DNA from: Dehalococcoidales bacterium
GTDB taxonomy: Bacteria; Chloroflexota; Dehalococcoidia; Dehalococcoidales; UBA5760
DNA: 13,991 nt
Assembly (NCBI GenBank): GCA_016931015.1
Contig: JAFGFP010000073.1
Coordinates: 1-13,991, forward strand
Direction: 5' to 3'
Of this stretch, positions 6,397 through 13,049 are shown piece by piece (position 1 is the stretch's first letter; each line of letters opens with the position of its first letter). A program made the translations under genes and the position numbers. The notes under the pieces are model-generated. The model saw only the letters and a program-made list of their open reading frames with translations. It ran no database searches and was not told the origin of the DNA.

Positions 6397-6906
6397 ATGT
6401 CTGAAAGGTTGATTTGCGGCTACACCCTGAAACTGGTCACCCCCGAATGCCATGCCGACGCTGACTGGTTTCGAGCTTATGCTTACCTCCAGGACGACAT
6501 TAGCGAGGTGTTTCCCTACTTGAACGCCGAGCTGGACAATTCCGACTACGACCACGAGGGGAAGATATTGCTCGCTACCGGCGACCGTAAGAAATATGCC
6601 TTCCGGCCCTATGAAATCGCTATCGTCCCCGTTACCAGCCGGGAGGAAGCCAAAAGCTTAGCGGAAAGAATGATTGCCACCGTGAACGATATCTGGAAGC
6701 GCCGGGGCGAGATAGAACCGGATACCGGCGGCCGGGAACCGCCCCCCGATATCCTGGGTATCTATAAGCTCCTCCCGGGGACTAACTGCAAGCAATGCGG
6801 CTACGCCACCTGCCTGGCTTTCGCTACCGCCCTGAGGAAAGATTCCGCCAGACTACGGCTCTGCCCCCATCTCTCCGAGCAGGACTATCTGAAAGCAGCC
6901 CGATGA
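6397..6906 (+). CDS. four-cysteine Fe-S domain protein (PF04060-like), third gene of the nfn unit
   Basis: A 169-residue protein in two parts. Residues 1 to about 120 form a mixed domain with no cysteine ligand pattern (Cys7 and Cys18 only). Residues 124-158 carry a 4Fe-4S motif, LPGTNCKQCGYATCLAFA then a later CP, with Cys131, 134, 139 and 156 (C-x2-C-x4-C-x16-C). This matches the PF04060 FeS domain known from RnfB and corrinoid iron-sulfur proteins. Stand-alone proteins of this build are widespread in anaerobes and usually carry no function beyond Fe-S binding in annotation. It begins 35 bases after nfnB without an obvious promoter between them, so it is probably co-transcribed and may be an electron carrier or assembly partner; that role is inference. 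The ribosome site before ATG 6397 is poor (GGGCGGT). The gene is complete. Confidence 0.85.
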   Translation: MSERLICGYTLKLVTPECHADADWFRAYAYLQDDISEVFPYLNAELDNSDYDHEGKILLATGDRKKYAFRPYEIAIVPVTSREEAKSLAERMIATVNDIWKRRGEIEPDTGGREPPPDILGIYKLLPGTNCKQCGYATCLAFATALRKDSARLRLCPHLSEQDYLKAAR

Positions 6907-6938
6907 CCCACTCTTTTTCGAGTTAAGACTTCGAGCTT

Positions 6939-7067
6939 AGCTACCGGCGTGCCCCGCGCTAACTTCGGTAGCTGATTTACATGAGAACCCAAGAGCACTA
7001 TAATAGCAAGTTAAAGAAAGCGGTCGGCGAGAAAGGGTAGATTCCAGGTTCTCAAAGTTAGCTACCG
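6939..7067. promoter_or_regulatory. nested inverted-repeat array around the ktrB promoter
   Basis: Three copies of AGCTACCG occur here: 6939-6946 (+), 6966-6973 (as the complement CGGTAGCT) and 7060-7067 (+). A second pair, TGAGAACC (6982-6989) and GGTTCTCA (7047-7054), lies inside. Together 6966-6989 and 7047-7067 form an imperfect inverted repeat (19 of 21 aligned bases plus a 3-base gap), with the -10 box and start point between the arms. The first two copies alone form an 8-pair inverted repeat ending 2 bases before the -35 box. This looks like a set of operators for a dimeric regulator. A terminator is unlikely, as no T run follows. Confidence 0.6.
6976..7004 (+). promoter_or_regulatory. 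ktrB-ktrA promoter (near consensus)
   Basis: TTTACA (6976-6981, five of six) with a 17-base spacer and a perfect TATAAT (6999-7004). The start point should be near 7011, giving a leader of about 65 bases. This leader lacks a recognisable ribosome site next to ATG 7076, so translation may be weak or regulated. Confidence 0.75.
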
Positions 7068-7075
7068 TTTAAGCG

Positions 7076-8500
7076 ATGGAAGAAAAGCGTGCTAGCAGCC
7101 AGAGGCGAGACGAGGGGGCATTTCAGATTCCCCGGGGGCGCTCCTGGCGGGCCCATATCCCGATTCTTCCCCGGCAGAAGACGGCTAGCTCCTTATCCCG
7201 CACTTTGATTATCGGTTTTGCGGGGCTGATTGTCATCGGCGGTATCCTGCTCATGCTGCCCGTCTCCAGCGCTGCGGGCCAGGCGACCCCGCCGGTGGAT
7301 GCCTTCTTCACCTCGACCTCGGCGGTCTGTGTCACCGGACTGGTAGTGGTCGATACCGGAACCTACTGGAGCGCCTTCGGGCAGGGCGTGATTCTGGCCC
7401 TCATCCAGATCGGCGGCTTCGGTTTTATGACCAGCGCCACGCTGCTAATGCTGGCCTTCGGGCGTAGAATCGGGCTCCGGGAGAGACTGCTCATCGGGGA
7501 ATCGATGGGATTGTCACGGCTCGGGGGCCTGGTCAGAATCGTGAGAAACATGGCCATTTTCACCTTGCTCGCCGAGGGCATCGGGGCCGTCGTGTTTTTC
7601 ATCCGCTTCTCGGCGGAGAACACCCTGCGCCTGGCTATCTGGAAATCGGCCTTTCATTCCATTTCGGCCTTCAATAATGCCGGTTTCGACATCTTCGGTA
7701 ACTTCCAGAGCCTGACCAACTACCGCGGCGACCCACTGGTGGTACTGACTACGGCGGCGCTCATCTTCCTGGGCGGTATCAGCTTTATGGTGCTCTCGGA
7801 CGTCTTCAAGACCCGGAGCTTAAGTAAGCTCTCGCTCGACACCAAGCTGGTCTTAATCACCACCGTGTCACTCCTCGGGGTCGGGATATTCGTCATGCTC
7901 CTTACCGAGTTCATCGAGCCGGCGATCTTCGGCGGTATCTCCCTACCGCAGAAGGTGCTCATCGCCTTCTTCCAGTCGGTGACCGCCCGGACGGCCGGCT
8001 TTACCCTGGTCAATATGGGAACACTAGCCCAATACGCCCTATTTTTCACCATGTTTCTTATGTTCGTGGGCGGGGCGGCCGGCTCGACGGCGGGCGGCAT
8101 CAAGGTCAACACCTTCGGCATGCTGGCGGCGACCATCTGGAGCACCGTCAGGGGCCGGGAACACGCCGGGGCCTTCGGAAGAGAGTTCAGCCTGCAGCAG
8201 CTATACCGGGCCATCGCGTTGGTCATGCTCTCCCTGGGGCTGGTGGCCCTGGTGGGATTCTTACTCTCGCTGCACGAGGAAGCCAGCTTTATCAGTCTCT
8301 TCTTCGAGACCTTTTCGGCCTTCGGCACGGTCGGCCTGTCTACCGGGATAACCCCGAGCCTGTCGCTGGCCGGCCGGATAATTATTATGATTACCATGTT
8401 CGTCGGGCGTCTGGGGCCGCTGGCCCTGTCACTGGCCCTCTTGCAACGCCAGCGCCCGAGCCAATACCGCTACCCGGAAGAATCCATCAGGACTGGATAG
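7076..8500 (+). CDS. ktrB: potassium uptake channel subunit, KtrB/TrkH family
   Basis: Inner-membrane K+ (or Na+-dependent K+) uptake subunit with four repeated helix-loop-helix units in one chain. All four selectivity-filter loops are visible: SAVCVTGL (82-89), SAFNNAGF (197-204), TARTAGF (303-309) and SAFGTVGLSTG (414-424). GGAAGSTAGGIK (332-343) corresponds to the mobile gating loop in the third repeat. The C-terminal GRLGPLALSLAL...YRYPEE is typical of KtrB and not of classical TrkH, as is the 474-residue length. The N-terminal 40 residues are polar and basic. An in-frame TAA at 7070-7072 directly precedes ATG 7076, so no upstream start is possible; no Shine-Dalgarno is seen, only a copy of the repeated AGCTACCG. 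The stop overlaps the ribosome site of ktrA. Complete and intact. Confidence 0.95.
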   Translation: MEEKRASSQRRDEGAFQIPRGRSWRAHIPILPRQKTASSLSRTLIIGFAGLIVIGGILLMLPVSSAAGQATPPVDAFFTSTSAVCVTGLVVVDTGTYWSAFGQGVILALIQIGGFGFMTSATLLMLAFGRRIGLRERLLIGESMGLSRLGGLVRIVRNMAIFTLLAEGIGAVVFFIRFSAENTLRLAIWKSAFHSISAFNNAGFDIFGNFQSLTNYRGDPLVVLTTAALIFLGGISFMVLSDVFKTRSLSKLSLDTKLVLITTVSLLGVGIFVMLLTEFIEPAIFGGISLPQKVLIAFFQSVTARTAGFTLVNMGTLAQYALFFTMFLMFVGGAAGSTAGGIKVNTFGMLAATIWSTVRGREHAGAFGREFSLQQLYRAIALVMLSLGLVALVGFLLSLHEEASFISLFFETFSAFGTVGLSTGITPSLSLAGRIIIMITMFVGRLGPLALSLALLQRQRPSQYRYPEESIRTG

Positions 8501-8509
8501 GAGGCAGAC

Positions 8510-9211
8510 ATGAAGAAACAGATTGTAGTCATCGGGCTGGGGCAGTTCGGCATGAGTATGGCGACCGCTCTCGCCGGCCTAGGGCACGACGTCTTAGCCC
8601 TGGACAGGAGCGAGAAGGAGGTTCAGGAGGTAGCCTCACTGGTGACCCACGCCGTGCAGATAGACGCCACCAACGAGGCCCTGCTTAAAGAGCTCGGGGT
8701 GGGTAAATTCGATATCGGAATAGTCGGTATCGGCTCCCGGATTGAGAGCAGCGTGCTGGCTACCATCCTGCTTAAGAAGCTCGGCGTTCCCTATATCATC
8801 GCCCGGGCCGATAGCGAGCTGCACGGGAGCATCCTGGAAAAAATCGGGGCCGACACGGTCGTCTATCCCGAGCGTGAGACAGGGTTCAGAGTCGCTCAGG
8901 GGGTGACCCTGACCGATGTCTCCGACTACATGTCGCTCACTCCGGGGTACGGGATCAGTAAGCTGGTGGCCCCACCCTGCTTCGTGGGCAGTAAGCTGTC
9001 AGAGCTCGGCTTCGTCTGTAAGGGCAAGTGGGAGATAGCCGTCTTTCTCATCATGCGAGGCGACGAAGTCATCATCAACCCCCGCCAGAGCGAGACGGTG
9101 AAGCCCGACGATATCCTGATAGTCGCCGGGAGCCACGATACCTTAGAGAAGCTGCTCGCCGAGGCGAAGCGAAAGAAAGAGGAGGCGGAGAAGAATAACG
9201 AGAAGAAGTAG
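8510..9211 (+). CDS. ktrA: potassium uptake regulatory subunit KtrA (single RCK domain pair)
   Basis: Cytoplasmic gating-ring subunit that binds nucleotides and opens or closes KtrB. It has 233 residues: an RCK_N Rossmann domain with GLGQFG (9-14) and the ribose-binding acidic residue D32, a short crossover helix, and an RCK_C domain ending at about residue 214 (KPDDILIVAGSHDTLEKLL). The single-copy layout (about 220 residues) separates KtrA from duplicated TrkA at the left edge of this window. A charged Lys/Glu tail (about 216-233) is longer than needed and probably flexible. TAGGAGG just before ATG 8510 gives a strong ribosome site that overlaps the ktrB stop codon, so the two are translated as a pair. 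The stop lies 23 bases from the stop of the small converging gene, with no clear terminator. Confidence 0.95.
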   Translation: MKKQIVVIGLGQFGMSMATALAGLGHDVLALDRSEKEVQEVASLVTHAVQIDATNEALLKELGVGKFDIGIVGIGSRIESSVLATILLKKLGVPYIIARADSELHGSILEKIGADTVVYPERETGFRVAQGVTLTDVSDYMSLTPGYGISKLVAPPCFVGSKLSELGFVCKGKWEIAVFLIMRGDEVIINPRQSETVKPDDILIVAGSHDTLEKLLAEAKRKKEEAEKNNEKK

Positions 9212-9234
9212 GGAATGTTTGCCGGTCTTTAGTA

Positions 9235-9432
9235 CTAACTCCCAAAGAATTGCGCAATCTGATTATGGAAAATCCCGATAACTACGGCTACCACTACGAC
9301 AATAACAACGATAGCGATAATCTTCTTTCGAGAGCGCCGCTTCCGCAGTCTTCTATTGACGCAATCCACGCAGGTGCAAGCCGGGGGATGCCCGTATGCG
9401 TATCTGTAAGTGTCATCTTCTCTCTTTGGCAT
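9235..9432 (-). CDS. tiny single-pass membrane protein with HPP-CxCxxC head
   Basis: This 65-residue product has a polar head, a Cys cluster (C19-T-C21-V-D-C24 preceded by GHPPA), a strongly basic patch (about 27-37, RRLRKRRSRKK) and one membrane helix of Ile/Val residues (about 38-54). The basic patch before the helix predicts a cytoplasmic N-terminus by the positive-inside rule, so the three cysteines would face the cytoplasm and could bind metal. I recall similar HPP...CTCxxC heads in Chloroflexota hypothetical proteins, but cannot name a family. Evidence for translation is good: AGGAG sits 9 bases before ATG 9432 and overlaps the end of the upstream gene, whose stop is 6 bases away. The two genes probably share a transcript. 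Function unknown. Confidence 0.75.
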   Translation of the reverse strand: MPKREDDTYRYAYGHPPACTCVDCVNRRLRKRRSRKKIIAIVVIVVVVAVVIGIFHNQIAQFFGS

Positions 9433-9438
9433 TAATAA

Positions 9439-9828
9439 CTACTCCTGTGCGTCATTGTCGGACTTTTTGATGGCTGAGTCAAGAGTTTTCTTTTGATTTT
9501 CCCTATCTTTCTCCTTCTGTATATCGGAGTCAGAAATGTCTAGTTTCTTTGCAATGAGGCGCAAGAGTATCACAGTGTCAACATCATCTTCCACTCGATT
9601 ACGGAGGACAAAAAACAGTATTATGACAGCACCTAAGAAAGAGCCCCATGCTGGTGGACTTCCAGTTATATCCGACACAAATGCTTCACATATCCCCTTG
9701 CCCCAATTGGGTTGTCGTATCCCTTCATTGAATATCTTCTGCCCATGCACCCACGCAAACGCACCAATAGCTGCTGACAAAAGAATAGTAAGAACGTCGG
9801 AAACACTACGGGGTAATCTTCTACGCAT
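9439..9828 (-). CDS. small two-helix membrane protein of unknown function, AT-rich
   Basis: I do not recognise this protein. From ATG 9828 it has 129 residues: a basic start (MRRRLPR), helix one at about 9-27, a loop with NWGKGICEAF, helix two at about 61-76 (WGSFLGAVIILFFVL), then a long charged tail rich in Lys, Asp and Glu likely to form a coil. The frame stays open upstream to 9957, but the shorter start is preferred. The G7 run just before ATG 9828 can act as a ribosome site, and the extra 43 residues would overlap the mutS promoter at 9911-9939. Base composition is clearly lower in G+C (one 60-base line counted at 42%) than the neighbours, suggesting recent acquisition or relaxed constraint. 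It precedes the 65-residue gene by 6 bases. Function unknown. Confidence 0.65.
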   Translation of the reverse strand: MRRRLPRSVSDVLTILLSAAIGAFAWVHGQKIFNEGIRQPNWGKGICEAFVSDITGSPPAWGSFLGAVIILFFVLRNRVEDDVDTVILLRLIAKKLDISDSDIQKEKDRENQKKTLDSAIKKSDNDAQE

Positions 9829-9910
9829 AGCCCCCCCATAATTCCGTCTGTAAGAGGTAGTCTCATGAGACGCTACCCAACCCCGTGTCGCTATTCTATC
9901 ACCAAAGTCC

Positions 9911-9939
9911 TTGACAACCATAGTCTTTAAAGATATTGT
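9911..9939 (+). promoter_or_regulatory. mutS promoter candidate
   Basis: TTGACA (9911-9916, perfect), 17-base spacer, TATTGT (9934-9939, four of six). A start near 9946 leaves a leader of about 56 bases to ATG 10002. It excludes the in-frame TTG at 9936 as a translation start. Confidence 0.55.
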
Positions 9940-10001
9940 CGCATAGGAGTTTGCCAAAAGCCTTATTCCTTTTCGGCGGAAATTCTAGTAGAATAACTTC
10001 T

Positions 10002-12584
10002 ATGGCGAAAGAAGCCCTGACCCCGATACGGCAGCAGTACCTCAGGATAAAGCGCCGCTATCCCAACGCTATCGTCCTCTTTAGGCTGGGGGACTTCTAC
10101 GAGACCTTCGACAAAGACGCCGGGATTGCCTCACGGGAGCTGGATATCGTCCTAACCTCAAGAGAGATGGGGAAGGGGCACCGGGTGCCCCTGGCCGGGA
10201 TTCCCTATCACGCCCTGGATAACTACCTGGCCAAGCTCATCAACCGGGGCTATAAGGTTGCCATCTGCGAGCAGGTAACCAAGCCCGGCGAGACTAAGGG
10301 TCTGGTGGAGCGCGACGTGGTGCGGGTGGTCACCCCGGGCACGGTAATCGAGCCGGGCCTCCTGGACAGTAAGACCAATAACTACCTGGTGAGCCTGGTG
10401 CTGGGCGGCGACACGGCGGGCATCGCCTACGTTGACATAACCACCAGCGAGTTTGCCGTGACCCAGGTGGCTATCGAACGCGCCTTCCCCGAGGTGGAGC
10501 GGCTCAAGCCCTCGGAGATTATCACCGCCGAGAGCTCGCAGCTACCGGAACTGGGAATACCGGTAACCCGCCTCGAGGACTACTGGTTCGAGACGGAGGC
10601 CGCCCGGGAGGCGCTGCTTAAGCACTTCGGGGTAGCCGTCCTCGACGGCTACGGGTGCAGCCAGCTCTCCCTGGCGATAGGCGCTGCCGGGGCCATCATC
10701 CACTACCTGGCGGAGACCCAGAAAGGGGTGCTGGGGCAGCTCACGCGCCTTGCCACCTACGCCACGGACTCGTTCATGGCCCTGGACCAGCAGACCCAGC
10801 GAAACCTGGAGCTATTCTACTCCAGCCACCTGAGAACCAGCGAGGGCTCGTTACTGTCCGTTATCGACCTCACTCAGACCCCGATGGGCAGCCGGCTGCT
10901 GAGGCGCTGGCTGGGGCAGCCCATACTTGACATAAAGCAACTGAACAAAAGGCAGGACTCCATCGACTGGTTCTACAATAATACCCTGGCCCGAAAGCAG
11001 GTCGTCACCCTGCTTAACGGCGTTAGCGATTTAGAGCGGCTCATTAATCGGGTGCGCAGCGGAGTCGCCATACCCCGGGAGCTGGTGAGCCTCAAGGGGA
11101 GCCTGGAGACCATCCCCGAGATGAGGCAGACCCTCGAAGACGGGGCGGGGAGCGAGGCCGTTAGCTGGCTTAAAGATGAGCTTAAGCCTCGTGAGGACGT
11201 CGTCAGCCTGATTTCCGAAGCCCTGACCGAAGCGCCGTCGTCATCGCTGGGGGAGGGGGGCATTATCAGGCAGGGCTTCTCCGAGGAGCTGGATAACCTG
11301 CGCCTCATGAACCGGAACGCCAAGCAGTACCTGGCCAACCTGGAACGGGAGGAGCGGGAGAATACCGGTATTAAGTCGCTCAAGGTGGGCTTTAACAAGG
11401 TCTTCGGGTATTACATCGAGGTATCCAAGGCCAATCTCGGCCAGGTTCCGGAAAGCTACATCAGGAAGCAGACTCTGGTGGGCGGCGAGCGCTTCTTCAC
11501 CCCGGAGCTCAAGGAGTACGAGTCTCTTATCCTGAACGCCCGGGACCGGATTAGCGAGCTGGAGACGGATATCTTTCGGCGGGTCTGCCGCCAGATAGCC
11601 ACCGTTAGCGAGCCGGTTCTGGCGGTGGCTAACGCCTTAGCCCAGGCCGATGTTTTCTCCTCCCTGGCCGAGGTGGCCGTACGCTACGGATACGTACGCC
11701 CTCGGCTGAATACCGGCGATGAAATCGCGATTACCGGCGGGCGCCACCCCGTCGTCGAGCGCAGCCTGCCGGAAAAGAGCTTCGTGCCCAACGATACCCA
11801 CCTCTCCAACAATGATAACCAGATTATCATCCTCACCGGGCCGAACATGTCGGGTAAGTCAACCTACCTGAGGCAGGTCGCCTTAATCGTGCTCCTGGCC
11901 CAGATAGGCAGCTTCGTGCCGGCCGAGGCGGCCACCATCGGCCTGGTGGACCGTATTTTTACCCGTATCGGCGCCGGAGAGGACATCGCCGCCGGGCAAT
12001 CGACCTTCATGGTGGAGATGGTGGAGAGCGCTAATATCCTGAATAACGCCACCCCACGCTCCCTGATTATCCTGGATGAAATCGGGCGGGGTACCAGCAC
12101 CTACGACGGGCTGTCCATCGCCCGGGCGGTCGCCGAGTATATTCACAACGACTCCGGGCTGGGCGCCAAGACCCTCTTTGCCACCCACTATCACGAGCTG
12201 GTGGAGCTGGCCAGCGTCCTGCCCCGGGTGAAGAACTTCAACGTGGCCGTTACCGAGGAGGGGGGCCGCGTGGTCTTCCTCTACAAGATTGTGCCCGGCG
12301 GAGTCGACCGGAGCTACGGCATCCATGTGGCGCAGCTGGCGGGATTGCCCAAGGCGGTAGTGCACCGCGCCAGCGAGGTGCTCGAAGAGCTGGAAGGGGA
12401 CAATCGCAAGGGAGGAAAGCCCCGGGCCCGCCGGTTGAAGAAAGAGCCGCCCCGGCAGATATCGTTCTTCGGGGAGAAGTCCCCGGCGCTGGAAGAGCTG
12501 GAAGAACTTGACATAAACTCGCTAAGCCCGTTGGAAGCGCTCACCAAGCTCTACGAGCTGCAGAAGAAAGCCAAGGAGGGCTGA
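10002..12584 (+). CDS. mutS: DNA mismatch repair protein MutS
   Basis: Recognises base mismatches and small loops in DNA and, with ATP, signals repair. It has 860 residues from ATG 10002, the usual MutS1 length. The mismatch-reading Phe-x-Glu is at F32-Y33-E34 (GDFYETF), followed by the connector (GTVIEPGLL), lever and clamp domains and the ATPase: Walker A GPNMSGKS (613-620), Walker B LIILDEIGRG with D692-E693, the signature GTSTYDGLS and ATHYHEL. Near the C-terminus QISFF resembles a sliding-clamp contact. Longer in-frame starts exist (TTG 9936 or 9951), but the conserved part begins right after ATG 10002 and the predicted transcript starts near 9946. No ribosome site is seen before this ATG, which is odd. 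No mutL is adjacent in the window. A small membrane protein gene follows after one base. Confidence 0.97.
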   Translation: MAKEALTPIRQQYLRIKRRYPNAIVLFRLGDFYETFDKDAGIASRELDIVLTSREMGKGHRVPLAGIPYHALDNYLAKLINRGYKVAICEQVTKPGETKGLVERDVVRVVTPGTVIEPGLLDSKTNNYLVSLVLGGDTAGIAYVDITTSEFAVTQVAIERAFPEVERLKPSEIITAESSQLPELGIPVTRLEDYWFETEAAREALLKHFGVAVLDGYGCSQLSLAIGAAGAIIHYLAETQKGVLGQLTRLATYATDSFMALDQQTQRNLELFYSSHLRTSEGSLLSVIDLTQTPMGSRLLRRWLGQPILDIKQLNKRQDSIDWFYNNTLARKQVVTLLNGVSDLERLINRVRSGVAIPRELVSLKGSLETIPEMRQTLEDGAGSEAVSWLKDELKPREDVVSLISEALTEAPSSSLGEGGIIRQGFSEELDNLRLMNRNAKQYLANLEREERENTGIKSLKVGFNKVFGYYIEVSKANLGQVPESYIRKQTLVGGERFFTPELKEYESLILNARDRISELETDIFRRVCRQIATVSEPVLAVANALAQADVFSSLAEVAVRYGYVRPRLNTGDEIAITGGRHPVVERSLPEKSFVPNDTHLSNNDNQIIILTGPNMSGKSTYLRQVALIVLLAQIGSFVPAEAATIGLVDRIFTRIGAGEDIAAGQSTFMVEMVESANILNNATPRSLIILDEIGRGTSTYDGLSIARAVAEYIHNDSGLGAKTLFATHYHELVELASVLPRVKNFNVAVTEEGGRVVFLYKIVPGGVDRSYGIHVAQLAGLPKAVVHRASEVLEELEGDNRKGGKPRARRLKKEPPRQISFFGEKSPALEELEELDINSLSPLEALTKLYELQKKAKEG

Positions 12585-12585
12585 T

Positions 12586-12978
12586 ATGGAGGCTAAGCGT
12601 GCTAAAGTAGCCGGCCGCCTGAAGCTGGCGGGGCGGATTATCGGCTTCGGGGTGGTGGGCTTTGTCCTCACCTTTCTTATCGGCGAAACCTGCATGGAGA
12701 TTCAGGCCGAGGGCTGGCAGACAATCGGCGTGGCGCCTGCCCTGATTGGGGTAATTACCGGCGTTGCCCTGGCCGGATGCATTCTCTCCTGGTGGAAGCT
12801 CCGTCTCGGCGGCATCCTGCTTATTATCAGCGCTGTCCTGTGCGCTACCAATATACCACCCCTGCCTCCACTCATCCCACAGGACGTCAGGGTCTGGCTG
12901 ATTATCGGCCTGCCGCGCCTGGTGGCCGGAATATTCTTCCTCAGCGCCTGGCGGGTTTCAAGAGAGGTAATCACCTAA
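12586..12978 (+). CDS. four-helix small membrane protein, coupled to mutS
   Basis: A 130-residue protein with a basic N-terminus and four predicted membrane helices at about 17-34, 49-68, 73-89 and 102-121, the last ending in GIFFLSAWRVSR. The pattern of short helices with a final hydrophobic segment followed by Trp-Arg resembles small uncharacterised four-helix proteins (for example the DUF7670 type), but I would not assign it firmly. No catalytic or metal motif is visible. The ribosome site AAGGAGGG lies in the last codons of mutS, and ATG 12586 comes one base after the mutS stop, so the two are translated together. Whether this reflects a role in repair or only shared transcription cannot be told. 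The stop sits within one arm of the palindromic element at 12967-13049. Confidence 0.8.
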   Translation: MEAKRAKVAGRLKLAGRIIGFGVVGFVLTFLIGETCMEIQAEGWQTIGVAPALIGVITGVALAGCILSWWKLRLGGILLIISAVLCATNIPPLPPLIPQDVRVWLIIGLPRLVAGIFFLSAWRVSREVIT

Positions 12979-13049
12979 AACAAATTCCCCCTCTCCTTAA
13001 TAAAGAGAGGGGGACACAGGGGGAGAAATTACCCCAAACCGGTGATTAC
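12967..13049. repeat. 83-base element with terminal and internal inverted repeats (REP/MITE-like)
   Basis: The ends are perfect 9-base inverted repeats: GTAATCACC (12967-12975) and GGTGATTAC (13041-13049). Inside lies a second perfect 9-base pair, CCCCCTCTC (12987-12995) and GAGAGGGGG (13005-13013), with a 9-base AT-rich loop, then G-rich GGGGGAG. The end repeats reach into both flanking genes, which converge here, and each gene's stop codon lies in or just beside an arm. The inner stem resembles dispersed CCCCCTCTCC...GGAGAGGGGG elements common in environmental bacterial genomes. Copy number cannot be judged from one window. Confidence 0.6.
12979..13013 (-). terminator. candidate terminator for the acetolactate decarboxylase gene
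   Basis: Read leftward, the 9-pair GC-rich stem (CCCCCTCTC / GAGAGGGGG) is followed by AATTTGTTTT, a T-rich though interrupted tail. It lies 33 bases past the stop codon of the leftward gene. In the rightward direction no T run follows the stem, so it should end only leftward transcription efficiently. Confidence 0.5.

Noticed and set aside
6939..6973. Terminator for the Fe-S protein gene
   Set aside because: The 8-pair stem has a 19-base loop and is not followed by a T run; it abuts the ktrB -35 box, so an operator reading fits better.
7720..8397. 225-codon minus-strand frame inside ktrB
   Set aside because: It is antisense to the selectivity-filter region of ktrB, Ser/Arg/Pro/Thr-rich, and shows no domain pattern.
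9829..9957. N-terminal extension (43 residues) of the two-helix membrane protein
   Set aside because: It would cover the mutS promoter, has no ribosome site, and adds a polar stretch ahead of an otherwise ordinary basic start before helix one.
9936..10001. Longer N-terminus of MutS from TTG 9936 or 9951
   Set aside because: The conserved MutS sequence begins just after ATG 10002, and the predicted transcript starts near 9946. TAGGAG sits only one base from TTG 9951, too close to act as its ribosome site.
12987..13013. CRISPR repeat or tRNA-like structure
   Set aside because: There is a single copy with no spacer array, and the fold has no cloverleaf or anticodon features.
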